Assembly (NCBI GenBank): GCA_013339895.1
Contig: JABACO010000017.1
Coordinates: 5,702,483 to 5,766,482, forward strand
DNA: 64,000 nt
Origin: Ephydatia muelleri
Lineage: Eukaryota > Porifera > Demospongiae > Spongillida > Spongillidae
Direction of reading: 5' to 3'
In this document: positions 44,109 to 55,499 of the stretch, in pieces
How positions within the stretch are numbered: position 1 is the first letter of the stretch
Layout of the letters: each line of letters begins with the position of its first letter
Position numbers and translations under genes: made by a program
The notes under the pieces: model-generated
Seen by the model: only the letters and a program-made list of their open reading frames with translations
Told to the model about the DNA's origin: nothing
Databases searched by the model: none

Positions 44109-44821
44109 CATATAGGATTTGACCCTGACTATGAATTTCATTAAAAATACGTGTAACAAGACTCCCGACGATCGGATCGTTTAGCTTATTTTAGAAATCG
44201 ATCTATAAGTAAAACTTGAGCAGTTTCGTTTTTATTTCATGTCGTAGAACGGTTGTAGAGAACAAAAGGGTACTGTCCATCCTCGTACCCAGTCCCGGAA
44301 CAATAGGCGGGTCTCCTCCTTCTTGGCTATGCACAACTCGGGATAGGAACACTTTTAAATGATGTATTTTTCACCGAATTGGCTGGAAGAGGTCCTTTAT
44401 GGATCAAATAGTTGATGTCATAATTGGTAAACAATCGACTATACGGCTTATGTAAGACGTATAATTAGATTTCTAAAAATGAATGCACGATATGTATTCA
44501 TAGCGAACAACGGAAAAAACTCTTCGGTTATTCAATCGTCGTTTTGGTGTGAAATCTTTTTGTTAGTGAAGTTGTTTTCCTCAAAATGCCTTCACGTCAG
44601 AAAAAGAAACGAGCGAAACGATAGAGGACGAGGATATGTAAGAGAAGGAAGAGGGCGACGTGGAAGAGGCGGTGAAGGATGAGACCGTAATGCGAACTAT
44701 TATTCGGACAATATATATGTATACTACTACTACTAATGTTATTAAATACCCATTATATTATGCAAAATGCGCTAATGATAATGGTCGGTCTACAGTGGAA
44801 ATCGTGGTACTTATGACATTA
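44109..44821. other. no gene recognised
   Basis: Holds one end of the CTCGTACCCAG MITE family near 44282 and a small Arg/Gly-rich ORF (44479-44682) with no family match I know. Confidence 0.4.
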
Positions 44822-45312
44822 AAATAGTTACGTTTTTATATCTTCGATTATGGCTGAGGGCGTTGGCTGTGTTGTTGACAGCGAGAACGGCTCTTTTCAT
44901 AGCCAAATATATCACTCGGCGCCTACCGAGAAAGGCTACTCTCTGCATGGAAACCTCTTTGTGTAAGGAAATTTCCAAGGGGAGACCGCGAGCTGGGGAA
45001 AACGGTCCATACAGCGAGCCAGCAAGTTTATGCGAATGAGCATGACGAAGAGAAGGACTGCAGCTTCTATCGCGGAAAGTGCCACAAAAGAGTTAAAGTC
45101 TCTAGCCGAATTTATGCCCAATCTCTCGCGGGCCTTTTCTTGGAGATTTCTCTGCATAAAGAGGTTTCCATGCAGATATTGCTGCTTGAGTAGCCTTTCT
45201 CGGCAAGCGCTGAGTGATTTGGCTATGAAAAGAGCCGTTTTCGCTGTCAAAAACACAACCAACGCCGTCAGCCACAATCGGAAGATAACTTAAATAACGT
45301 AACTATTTATTG
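44822..45312. mobile_element. 490-bp foldback element with internal open frame
   Basis: The left arm (AATAGTTACGTT, GGCGTTGGCTGTGTT, CGAGAACGGCTCTTTTCATAG, GCATGGAAACCTCTTT) is matched by the inverted right arm (AAAGAGGTTTCCATGC, CTATGAAAAGAGCCGTTTTCG, AACCAACGCC, AACGTAACTATT). Arms are about 150 bases. The minus-strand ORF across the loop (44936-45277) has several hydrophobic stretches but extends into the arms, so it may be chance. Confidence 0.7.
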
Positions 45313-46203
45313 CTACGTTTTAAGCCAGATTTCTTTGAAGGCATTTGTTAGCGATACACTGCGCATTGGCACATGCAAGAAAGATCTCCTACGATAAAGT
45401 ACTGATCGCACTAATCTCTTGTAAATTTCTGGGACATAGAAATCGCGCAAAGCGAAATGGCTGACCTAACACAAAACAGTATAAAATATGGCGTCTGTAT
45501 CGAAACACCGTTTCCTTTTACCGGACAAAAAATCCAACTCGAGCAGACGATGGGGAAACGGCCACTCTTTATATATACCACGATTCGTAACAATTCATAA
45601 CCGAACGAGAGAGAAATTCACCTAAAACGATAAATGGTAATTTGTTTACTATCCAAGATCGTAGTGAAATCAAAAAGACACGTGATGCGTAGTGTTTATG
45701 AATGCTACTTGGCAAACAATTATGTAACAAACGTTCGTGCGTTGTCAGATTTTTATTTCAGTGTATATCAATCAAAAAACATTCAAGTGAACCAAATTCA
45801 CATCAAGAAAATTTTAGGATCAAGTACCACAATTTCCACTGTAAGTACAGCAAGGAAAGATTTCATGAATGAATAATCATAGATTGACCGTTCGCTGTTA
45901 AACGGTGTGTTAAACCAGTTTCACGGTTACAAAATTTGCGTACACGTTTTGTGTTTTTCCCTTGTAACTTAATATCCATAAGTGCTGCCCTGATATTAAA
46001 GGTATATTTGGTATCTAAAATCATGTATCTACGATATAAAGTGCACTAATTATATTCATAATTATATGTTACTAGAGCTCTGGCAGCGTGATGATAATAA
46101 GCTAGTTGTGTTGTTTGAATAACTTTTTTGCACATTATATGAAAACTTCATTGAAGGCTACCCTTGCCAGCATTACACAACTATACATAATACATTTGGC
46201 AGG
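45313..46203. other. no gene recognised
   Basis: A minor note: TCATAGATTG(A)CCG and GTTAAACCAGTTT near 45885-45935 are echoed in inverse near 48560-48620, either side of the piggyBac-like gene. They could be remnants of its ends, not proven. Confidence 0.4.
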
Positions 46204-48243
46204 TTATACATGCATAAATACATGACAATCACTGAATGTTGATACGATGTGTCTATAATGAGTATAGTGCCACACAATATGCCTCACTAAGCAGCTACTT
46301 CCCCTCTTTGAAGACAGTCCACTAATAGAAACTATCTGCCCGTGTTCAACATTGGAGCATATTGTACAAAAGTAACTTGCTAGAGAACTGCATACAGAAC
46401 ACCTCCTCAATGCTCGATGACCAGAATTTTTTGACACAGATTTCAGGTACTGTGGTAGTTCTTTTAATGGACAAAACTCATGAGGCAAGCCACCTGCTGC
46501 ATTACTTAGATCAACATCAGAAGTATCAGAGGATGCAGACAGACTGCGAGTGTCAGTACTAGTCTTCAGTAATGCCTCTGCAATGTCCTCTGTAAAATCA
46601 GCATGCAACCATTTCCTGCCTTTTGGGTGGAAACTGTACCACATATGGTATGCATCTGTTTCAATTATCCCAAGCAATGTAGACAATACCCTGTGGTCCC
46701 ATCGCTGTGTTCCCCATGCAGTTTCCAAGGACAGACCAGATTGCCTGGCATGGTTATGTACATCAATTATTTTGGCTGAATCAAAGTAGTGTTCTACTAG
46801 CTTGCGCCTCTTCATGTAATGAAAGTATACTTCTGTACCCTTCATGCTCTTCAGACTCAACCTCACGCCATTGCCTCTTACAATGTGGGTTGCCCTCTAG
46901 TGTTGTGTTGTGTGTGGAAATGAAGTGTTTCCTAGTTGAATCAATCCAGCCACAAGCAATGTATGAATGCCCATTGATTGTAGCAGTGAGAACATGATGG
47001 TCACCTGGCTCACTGTACTCAAGGTCATTAAAATACTTCATTGGGAACTTGGTAGTAGCAGTTTTGACTAAGCCAGTGAAATGTAGACCATACTTTCTAC
47101 AGGCTTCAGCCGTTGTGATGCTGCAAAAGCTGAGTCAGCATTAATGACTCTACCAGAGCCATGCCCTGGTTCTGTGAGTCTCAAGACTTGAGCCGTACCT
47201 GCTTTTTTCCATTCCTGCATGTATTTCTGTGTCGCCATCTCTTCCTTCCCTTCTTGGATTTCAAGAGCAATGAATGATCTGAGTTTGAGAGCATGCTGCA
47301 TCCTTCAGTTCGGCTCCAACTCCTTTTGGTTTTCTTTTAATCCTTGTCACATGCGGGATCCCATCTGAGCAGTAATTTCCATCCTTACCTCTCCAAGCAC
47401 TTATGCTCTCATCCACACAGATGCTCCATGATGGGTAAAAAGTCTCCGCTCACTGCTTATTAAATCCATTGACTAGCCTACGTACTGGTGCCCATCTATC
47501 CTGAGTACTTTCAAACTCTTCTGGAGGGCAAAATCTTAAGTATCAAAGCAGTACTTCAAACCTTTGTTGTGAGATCCCGTAGTGACTTCCAAATCTGGGA
47601 GCAGGGAAAATTCCATCTTGAAGACTCCACAGGTCACGCCTTTTACCGGTGGTGCGTGTGAGGGTGTAGATGATACCTAGAACGCCATCAGAACTCTGCC
47701 TCATCCATTTTCTTTTTCTTAATTGGCATTGCAATTCCACTCCACATAAGTATGTCCGGCACCATTTGAGTTGGAAAGGACATCATAAATACTGAATAGG
47801 AATTCTTTCTGCAGCACAGCAGTCATCAACCCATAGAAGTTTTGCACTGAACCGTGGCAGGATCCTTACATCATCTGGTACACAGTCACAGATGTGCCAC
47901 TCTACACCTTGGCACACAATTACATTCTCACTTCTTAGCTCTGAGTCAATGCCATCATTGTCTATCTCTGGTTGCCCATCGTTATCACCAGCATCGAATG
48001 CTTCCCACTCTCCTAGATGGTCTTCGCTGTCTTCAATCTCGTTCACTTCATCTCTAGCTTCAGCATTGGCAGTATCATCAGCAGAACTTGATGTAGCCAC
48101 TAAGCCCCCATCATCCTTGTCAGATTCACTGTCAACAACTACTGTAAGAGCCTCTAGCGCTCAAATCTACACTTTGTTTAACCGATGAAAGCTGATCGCC
48201 ATTTCGGCTTCTCCCGAAACCTACCTGTTCATTGTATGATGCC
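46204..48243 (-). pseudogene. piggyBac-like transposase (DDE_Tnp_1_7 type), disrupted
   Basis: Leftward from 48243: an acidic N-terminus (ADDTANAEARDEVNEIEDSE), then FPAPRFGSHYGISQQRFEVLL (about 47543-47610), RWAPVRRLVNGFN, SWSICVDESISAWRGKDG (about 47380-47435, with the conserved catalytic Asp), PHVTRIKRKPKGVG, GHSYIACGWIDSTRKHF, WGTQRWDHRVLSTLLGIIET, and a C-terminal Cys pair domain (CSVCSSLASYFCTIC). This order fits piggyBac family enzymes, which cut and paste at TTAA sites. In-frame stops near 47530 and 47450 and several frame changes make it dead. Termini were not found. Confidence 0.75.
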
Positions 48244-48758
48244 ATAAGCTAGCTGTTCTTCCAGCCTGCACCATATCGTGCTTTTGCAGCTCTCTCACCA
48301 ATAACAGCCTTGAGAGGCACAAACTTTGACTCCAACAGCGAGCCCTTTTGCCATGTTTAATTGAAATTTTAAAAAAACCCCCCCCCCCCCCCCCCATGGC
48401 GGCAACCGAAGTGGGTGTGGAGTGAATTGGTTTGTAGCGCCAACAAAACGCGAGCGATGCGCCTATAATGGTGTGGCGCTAAAACCTAACTAGGGCCGGA
48501 CAACGGTGCTGTTTATAGAACCACAACTACCTTTATTACTGTGTAATAGACACGGGAAAAGTGTTAAACCAGTTTAACGTTTCGTTAAACCGGTTTAACA
48601 CCGGACAATCTATGATTAAAACACGCATCCCGCCTTTAACTAAAACTTTAGTTCTGACATCGGATCGCTTAGCTTCGTTCATAGTTCTACACGTCTTAGC
48701 AAATTGTACGCACATGACGTCACACAACCCATTGTACATAGAAACAAAAATCAATGAA
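48244..48758. other. no gene; poly-C run
   Basis: A run of 18 C at 48378-48395, and a TTAAACCAGTTTAACG / GTTAAACCGGTTTAAC palindromic cluster at 48565-48600. No coding sequence seen. Confidence 0.5.
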
Positions 48759-49040
48759 ACAAGTAAATAAAAACATTCTCTAGGAGAAAATTGGTGGGAT
48801 ATAGGATTTGATGGCAATTGGTGGTGTAAAAAGCAAGGAAACAAGGTCTTATCAGAATGGAAAATGTAATAGTCCTATATTTAGCACAGAAACAACACAT
48901 GCCCTAGAAATGTGCTAAATATAGGACAATTACATTTTCCCTTCTGATAAGACCTTGTTTCCTTGCTTTTTACACCACCTATTGCCATCAAATCCTATAT
49001 CCCACCATCTTTCTCCTAGAGAATGTTTTTATTTACTTGT
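48759..49040. mobile_element. 282-bp foldback MITE at the edge of the giant inverted repeat
   Basis: ACAAGTAAATAAAAACATTC at 48759 is inverted at 49021-49040. Arms of about 130 bases pair with few differences around AACAACACATGCC. It ends exactly where the left arm of the giant palindrome begins. Confidence 0.85.
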
Positions 49041-49042
49041 AC

Positions 49043-49161
49043 TATATAGCATTGGACTGGCTGTGGCTCGCTGCTTTGGTGCCACAGTTGGACCGATACC
49101 TATTTCCGAAGCGGCCACGAATCCATGTATGATGACGAATGCAGCATGAGCTAATCCTCAT
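49043..49161 (-). pseudogene. decayed signal-peptide exon of the secreted family, left arm
   Basis: ATGAGGATT at 49161 matches the start of the family, and after a frame change a neighbouring frame reads AAFVI..GFVAASEIG, parallel to VVFVVVLGIVAAAEIG. The repeat domain is absent and the copy ends at the arm boundary. The mirror copy is at 63533-63648. Confidence 0.7.
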
Positions 49162-50410
49162 TTCTTTCAGTGGTGTTTGCGATGATGGGCAGTGCAGCAT
49201 TATATACAGAGCTGCAGCGCTAATTTAAACTACCGTTTGATGTTCCACAATGGGAGAGCAGACAGCATTTGATCTCGACCTGCATGCATGTGGTTAATCA
49301 ATGCGTCTGCATAGCATGTATCAATAAGTGAGGTCAGAAATGTACATCTATACGATTCCCATACAATTCCCAATTCTATGCGATATACAATTTTACATTT
49401 GGGAAAGTCTCAATGGTCTATACATTACACTGTTCTGTTTGAATATATATAAAACTTTGTACTGATGTTGATGATATTAGTCTCTCTATATATGTATATT
49501 CATAACGCATGCACTTTGATCCGCAATTGATGATCTACATGTAAAAGGGTGATTGAATTGCTGCTCTGCTGCTCATACATGCCCACGTTTGTGTCGTTGT
49601 TCGTTGCATCTTTCCCGTTGGACGTGAATGCACAGATCGGTGGCTGTCTAAATCGCCTCACCCTTGGCCAACGATCGAACCAGATACTATATTTATCTTA
49701 TTATCGGTGATGTCGTTCAATGCTAATATATGTACAGTAGCTGCTTGCTCCCATCTGATACCGCATGCAGATTTCAGTGGATCGTGGGTTACCCACCTCC
49801 CCTCCCCCCTCCCTTTCCAAGTCTCTATCCGGCCGGACCGAGTTTCGGCCCAAGTCTCATTATCTTGTACGCATCCGGGTTGATACTCGTGTGGCATGAT
49901 ACAGTACAATACGCAAGTTCACACGAATGAAGTATAAACACCCCATTTCATACATATATTAGCTCTTCGACAAACACGACGGGTGAAGTATCGTTGAATT
50001 AACGCGTTCAATACATAGAACACTTAAAGGTTCCACAAATGCGTACGTGATTAAGTAGTAATGTACTGTTTTAGTGTTGGCACATCTGTTGTGCGAAAAA
50101 ACATCTAAGATCTAAGCTAGCACGAGTGAACAAAGACTACATGTATATACATGTAGACTTTAATTATAGCAGCGACATGTACTTATACGAAGAATGTGTG
50201 CCAGGTTTCAAATTAAATGCTGAAAATAGACGAATAGACGGCACTCAGAAGAGTGCTACATATAGAGATCGCCATAAGAGATCACATTATATTTGTTTGT
50301 GCAAAATTGCAACAAGCTGATGAAATTTTTTTTTAATAGAGCTATTAACTCCACCATGAGCATGATATCAAAATTTACATTAGCTACAACTGTTGAGAAA
50401 TGAGAGGATC
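49162..50410. other. arm sequence without recognised gene
   Basis: Both arms keep an ORF of 64-78 codons with DMYLYEECVPGFKLNAENRR (here 50126-50320). Being in a duplicated segment, conservation between arms does not prove coding. Nothing else recognised. Confidence 0.4.
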
Positions 50411-50970
50411 CATTTTATCGACCTGTTCCGAAACGATACCTAGGGACACTGAGCTTAACGAGTAACTGCCTTTTGAAGGAGACAGAATCAAACGTTATTG
50501 AAAAATCGACATACAGCACCAATCCAGATATGCCTGTTTGCAGAGCGTGTTCAATCCTAATGACATTCGAAGTAGCCAGGAGTTGAGAGGTACATGAAAT
50601 TGATCGCTTAGAGACAAACCCACATTACACATAGATTATCTGTCCATATTACACGTAATCGACGTTTGAGACTTTGGTCTGTAGTTAGACAGATGCGACG
50701 AATTGCTTGCCTTTCATGAAGACAGGACACTCACGGGCACCTTTGCAGATGCATGTACATGTTATCTAGGAAGCTGCCACAACTGTGGAGTATATCGGTG
50801 GCAACAGCTCGTGGTCTTTCCGGTCCATCCACAGCACTGCGAACTGTCTGACTATACTAGAATCATTTGCAGCCCCATTGAGGGTCTCTCTCTGCCACTG
50901 GCGAACAACTCTTCTTCGATCAGTCTTCGTCACTCATTCATACAGTGTGACTATATACCCTGTCCCTGAT
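50410..50970 (-). pseudogene. non-LTR reverse transcriptase fragment, left arm
   Basis: The minus strand here corresponds to the plus-strand fragment at 61800-62290, which reads SNYRPKS, ISGLVLYVDFSITFDSVSFK and RQLLVKLS. These correspond to the non-LTR motifs NYRPISL and the YLDFSKAFD catalytic-aspartate block. Frames are broken and the second Asp pair (FADD) was not seen. Confidence 0.6.
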
Positions 50971-51322
50971 CACGAAACGGAGAAGACACGCCGGAGCGCT
51001 GCGCAATCGTTAGTAGAGGTATAGTACTTTTCAAAGGAAATGGGGCACCAGATGCAACAGATGAGGACCAATGGATGACCCATGGGGGTGTGGGGGGGAG
51101 GGGGGAAGGGCCGCATTTGTGCCACGTGCACGAACTATATGTACATTGTGGCGTGATAGCATCCAAGAGTTCAAAAATCAGGAAGGAGACGACGTATATG
51201 TAAAATATAATGATTATCATACAATAACACGTGCATAAATCTTCATTCAAATGCATTTAGTTCTAACAAGGAAGCGTTATTTCGTTTGGTTAGCTTTAAC
51301 AATATCTGCGCTTCATGTATGA

Positions 51323-51682
51323 TCAGTAGTAGCTGTCCGAATAACCACTTTTGGAGTACCCACTTTTGGAGTACCCACCTTTGGAGTAGTACCCACTTTT
51401 CAAGTGGTATCCATATTTGGGGTAGTATCCGTACCCACTTTTCGAGTAGTATCCGTATTTGCCACCTTTGTAGTACCCTTTGCCGCCGTAATGATGTTTG
51501 TGGTGTCCTGAATAATCGCGCAGCAAACCACGCTTCTTATCCGGCCCGGGTTTGGAATCGGTGCTTAAATCAGACTGGCTGCGGTCCTTTGATTTGGCGC
51601 TACGGTCGAAAGTGCCTATTTCAGCAGCCGCCACGATGCCAAGTACGACGACGAACACAACAAGAGTCTCAATCCTCATCTT
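51323..51682 (-). CDS. secreted Gly/Tyr/Lys/Ser-rich repeat protein, copy B
   Basis: 119 residues, intronless, on the minus strand. The first 19 residues are identical to copy A's signal peptide. The Ser/Asp segment differs at a few sites (TFDRSAKSKD, SDLSTDSKPG), then comes KKRGLLRDYSGHHKHHYGG unchanged, and a shorter Tyr repeat region with one altered unit (YGYHLKSG) and the common end SGYSDSYY. Repeat number varies between copies, as expected of slippage. An earlier in-frame ATG 123 bases upstream lies before the TATA box and is not used by the paralogues. Sits in the left arm, mirror of copy C. Confidence 0.8.
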   Translation of the reverse strand, partial: KMRIETLVVFVVVLGIVAAAEIGTFDRSAKSKDRSQSDLSTDSKPGPDKKRGLLRDYSGHHKHHYGGKGYYKGGKYGYYSKSGYGYYPKYGYHLKSGYYSKGGYSKSGYSKSGYSDSYY

Positions 51683-51717
51683 CGTTTGCAATGATGGCAA
51701 AGTGAGGAGTGCAACGT

Positions 51718-51724
51718 TATATAC
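51718..51724 (-). promoter_or_regulatory. TATA box of gene B
   Basis: TATATAAC on the minus strand, 35 bases before the ATG; the leader is shorter than in A and C because of a small deletion. Confidence 0.65.
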
Positions 51725-52285
51725 AAGAACTACCGCATTTGTATTGTGTCCTGGGATCCCACTACGCCAGTCGTTTTGATTTCCTACTGTATACCTGCGG
51801 TTCATTAGCTGTTAATTAAGTCTCTGACCACATATTATAAATCCACGCAAAAACAAGGAGTCTGCAAGCTGGGCTATACAAGCAACACTGTCTATTTTCA
51901 AATCGGATTCCCTTCGAAGATCTTGCATGTATTTAGGTGATTCAATGTATCCATTGATACTGTATTGGCCAATTCTGGTCAATGCCATTTATAGCAATAC
52001 ATGTAGATCTCTGCCTCATCATGTTTTTCGATTGAACTTTTTCACAGAACGTTTTTCAATCACGACTTAGTGATCAGTGCTGATCGTAAATCCTTTTGCA
52101 AATTGTCATAGCCTATAAGGCAGATTGTAAGTGCTTGCATATTGGTACACGACCATTGCTTGCCTTCAGAATGTTCTTGTATGTGTGCTTCTTTTTGTTC
52201 TGTTTATTTGTGTAATGCTGTTGAAAATCAAATCAAATCAAAATAAGAATTCTGCTTGATGGACAGTCGTAAAATTTCATACTCC
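51725..52285 (-). repeat. upstream segment of gene B (duplicate of gene A and C upstream DNA)
   Basis: Inverted match to 15018-15517 and 60380-60908, including GGATCCCACTACGCCAGTCG and GATTCCCTTCGAAGATCTTG. Confidence 0.8.
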
Positions 52286-53066
52286 TTCCCCTCTCTCTCT
52301 CACTATGATTCTCTCTCTCTCTCTATCTCTCACCCCCCCCCCTCTCTCTCCCCCTCTTTAACCCCCTAACCCTCCATACAACATTGCATTAAAAGTAAGG
52401 TGATAGTAGTGCATTTTATGGAAATTTAGATAGTGGCAGGAGCCAAAAATAGTTCACTATTGCTACATGTGCGTAATCATCTCACCGCTGGGATTAGAGA
52501 AATAGAACAAGCCCCCTTTAAATATAGCATAGTGTCAACACACACCCACCAAAAAATAGAACTAGTTGGAGTCATATATGGCGACTACAAATGAGACAAG
52601 TTTAATGTCAATAATGTGCACAAGCCAATGAATTTCTCTCTTTGCGTAGTTCCATTCCAAAAGTATGTATAATGCCTGCGTGTATGTTTCCACTTAATTA
52701 TTGGTAAATCCATTTATAATGTTTGTCACACTTTTAGCATCATTATCTATGTGGTTATTTGCTCTCACCGTAGGAACATGTAAAATTGCTGTATTTTAAT
52801 ACCCTGGAGTGTTCGGTTTTAAAAATGCAAGCAATTGTTTTCGTGACCGCGGTCAGTTCAGTCAAGCATGTATTTAGCCCTGCACCGTTCTTCAGTGTTC
52901 ATTCAAATTGTATCTACACGTTGTGTTTATAGAGTTGTACATTAAAATGATACATTTTGGCGCATAGCATAAATGGGGCATAAAATTAGTAGCATCCAAA
53001 GGTATGAAAATACAATTTTGTCCAAACGTTAGCTAGTCATGCACATTTTAAACTGAACATCATTCT
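52286..53066. other. arm sequence, CT-rich tract, no gene
   Basis: A (CT)n tract at about 52285-52360 is the mirror of the GA tract at 60330. The rest matches 59630-60320 inverted; no coding evidence. Confidence 0.6.
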
Positions 53067-53153
53067 GGGAAACGGTATTTTCTGCGATGGGACACCCTTT
53101 AAAATGGCTAGCAGCCATTTGAAGGGCTGTGCCATCGCAGGGAATACGTTTCC
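53067..53153. mobile_element. hairpin MITE, left arm
   Basis: CTGCGATGGGACA...GGCTAGCAGCC...TGTGCCATCGCAG with outer GGAAACG and CGTTTCC form an 87-base hairpin. The same hairpin stands at 59549-59620. Confidence 0.75.
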
Positions 53154-53164
53154 AAGGAAATTCA

Positions 53165-53690
53165 GGGAATAATTTACTTTTTTAAAATTGCATAGCAATT
53201 TTACTGTGCAAAGTCTAAGTTGACGGTTCCGTTGCATAACAATTTGTTTTCCTTGGTGAAGGGCATTTCCTCCTTGGCCAACATGTAGGCGGCGTCGAAT
53301 AATTTGCCGACGCGATTCGACTCATCCACCGTTACAGACGCGAACGCTTTTCCGAGCGGAGTGGAAGTCAAGATAGAGTTGATCGTCCGGGTTGGTAGCT
53401 CCATATTTACAGCCTTGCCATGCATGTCGAACTTCTTGTGCTTTGCCACCATGTCTTTCTTTAGGGCACTTCCGACGAGCCCGTCGATGAAAGCAGGGGG
53501 CTGTAGTTCCTGATCGCTTTGAGGCGATCAAACATGCTTTGCACATTTGCACAAAGAGCACAAAAGATATGGGAGACTTTTCCTCCCGATTCATCCCATC
53601 GCAACCACTCACAACACTTTCTAATTCCTTCGGCCACTTTTGTACAGTGGTCAGATTTGCCAACATAGTGTAGATATCACGTGAGTCTGT
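53165..53690 (-). pseudogene. hAT-type (ZNF862/KIAA1586-like) N-terminal fragment, only in the left arm
   Basis: Minus strand carries a zinc-finger-like start (CDGMNREEK), then, after frame changes, AFIDGLVGSAL, DMVAKHKKFDMHGKAVNMEL and VGKLFDAAYMLAKEEMPFTK. The last block is typical of hAT-derived ZNF862/KIAA1586-like proteins (AYxIAKxxxPFT). Catalytic parts are absent. The whole piece is missing from the right arm, so it either inserted here or was lost there. Confidence 0.6.
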
Positions 53691-54031
53691 ACTATCACAC
53701 TGATGAAATTATTTGCAAAGTCGCTACCGTACATACACTCTCTTCACGTGTCTGCAAGCGCGGGTAGATCGATACTGTGATAGCGTATTCGAAAACATTC
53801 AAACTTCGCATCGCAGTTTTCTACGACAAGTTGTTTCGCACCTTATAAAAACTGCATCGCAAAATGCGATGCGATACCGGTTAAATTATTCCCTGTCAGG
53901 AAGATGTTAGTGTGGGATCAGGACTCAAGCTAGTGATGGTCTCGTACACCGACCCACAGCTGCGGATCGATGCATCGCGTAGCGGTTATGTCATTAACGA
54001 TGAAAGTAATGGAAGAGTTCAGGAAAGAGCT

Positions 54032-54198
54032 TGTTGGACATTTATTTGTGCATTACCAATGATGATGTAATTGTGTGACACGTGATTTTGAAATCGAGAA
54101 CGAGGAACTGTGTCTCTCTCGCGCGTAATGTATCCGAGATAATCCGCTGCAGTAAGACCTCTAAGATTTGGGACGGCTAACCAGTGAATTTACTTACA
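54032..54198 (+). repeat. 5' LTR of the BEL/Pao element
   Basis: Begins TGTTGGAC and ends TTACA, giving TGT...ACA termini, exactly between arm homology and the primer site. No second LTR is present to confirm it. Confidence 0.65.
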
Positions 54199-54216
54199 TG
54201 GTCCTTCGAGCCGGGA
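54199..54216 (+). other. primer binding site of the BEL/Pao element
   Basis: TGGTCCTTCGAGCCGGGA directly follows the LTR end and has the TGG start and CTTCGAGCCGG core common in BEL elements. Confidence 0.7.
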
Positions 54217-54389
54217 ATTTAACTTCGAAGCCGTATTTGTTAGAGGAACGTTCGCGAGGAACTGACGCGAAAGAAGAGGGTGAGAGGCAGGCGGCCACAA
54301 TGCTTCAGCCACTAGACTGGTAACGAAGGTGGAGGAAATAGTGGCGTCGGAAGGGCCAGGCCGATCCCTTTAAGCTGAGTCAACTTGGA

Positions 54390-55420
54390 ATGAGTATCAA
54401 GGAGAAATTAGAAGATGTTAAGGTTTTGGACGCCGAGATCCTGAAGCTAGTAGGCGAGGAGGAGGAACTTGAAGGCGAGATCGCTGAGGGGACTTGTTCA
54501 AGGAAAAGTCTGATCGATAGGGCCTCCGGACGCGCGTCTCAGTCAAATACCGTAACTTCCGCAGCGCTACCGACCACAGCTGTGCCTACACTGGCTCGCG
54601 GTAGCAGAGCGAGACTACCGAAACTTACAATCAAGCTATTAGCGGTAAGCTAACGGAATGGACACCTTTTTGGGATTCATTTAATTCTATCATTCATACA
54701 AGTCCAGAGCTTACCAAGGTTGATAAGTTTAACTACTTAAGATCATTGATGGTTTAGAGGGGCTGACACTCACTGATGCCAATTATGATGAAGCCATAGA
54801 GATTTTGCAAAAAAACGGTTTGGCAATAAGCAGCTAATTGTTAATAAACATATGGAACAGCTTTTAGCTATTGAAGGGGTGAATTCTCAGCATGACACGA
54901 AGGGTCTGAGGCACTTGTATGACGTGGTTGAATCTAATGTGCGTAGTCTAAAGTCTCTAGGTGTTAATGCAGAATCCTACGGGTCTCTACTGTCACCTGT
55001 CTTGATGAACAAACTTCCATCGGAATTGAAGCTGATTGTTAGTCGGAAGTTTAAGGAGAGTGATGACTGGGATTTGCAGAGCTACTGAAGCTGATTGAAG
55101 AAGAGGTCCAAGCTCGGGAGCGAACATCTGCATGTGCAGCTTATGGGTCACGCCAAACCAAGGAGCTCCCTACTGGTGCTGCACTACTTGTTGACACACC
55201 CTCACCACATTGCTGCTTCTGTCAACAACAGCACCCATCGCAGAATTGTCAAACAGTCACAGGAGTTGAGTCCCGTCGTGAGTCACTACAAAGAACTGGT
55301 AGATGCTTCGTTTGTCTGGGAAAGGGTCACATATCCCGGAATTGTCGTAGCAGAATCAAGTGTCTTAGCTGCAAGGGAAGACACCATGTTGCAGTTTGCT
55401 CAAGCAAGTTAGGGCCAAGA
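54390..55420 (+). pseudogene. BEL/Pao gag (DUF1759-type), broken
   Basis: ATG at 54390 opens MSIKEKLEDVKVLDAEIL with an acidic coiled-coil-like start. ARLPKLTIK is followed, in another frame, by EWTPFWDSFNSIIHTSPELT (from about 54657). 54852-55088 reads QLLAIEGVNSQHDTKGLRHL and LPSELKLIV, the DUF1759 capsid region. A zinc-knuckle region follows near 55210-55400 in shifting frames. At least three frame breaks, so no working gag. Confidence 0.75.
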
Positions 55421-55499
55421 GCAGAGTCTACAGCTAACTGCTCAAATGCTGGATCAGAGAACTCGAGTGGTCTTAACATTAAAGCTCCATCTTTCAAAT

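Larger units (their letters stand above)
49041..54031 (+). repeat. left arm of the giant inverted repeat (about 5.0 kb)
   Basis: Read inverted, this arm matches 59408-63648 along its length: signal-exon remnant, poly-G/C spot, non-LTR fragment, secreted gene B, GA tract, hairpin MITE and the start of an integrase-like ORF, in the same order. The arms differ by scattered substitutions, microsatellite lengths, and about 0.7 kb present only here (53165-53890). Divergence argues against an assembly fold. Confidence 0.85.

Noticed and set aside
50126..50320. Conserved small ORF (EECVPGFKLNAENRR) in both palindrome arms as a gene
   Set aside because: Conservation follows from the duplication, no upstream promoter or homologue is recognised, and it lies near non-LTR remnants.
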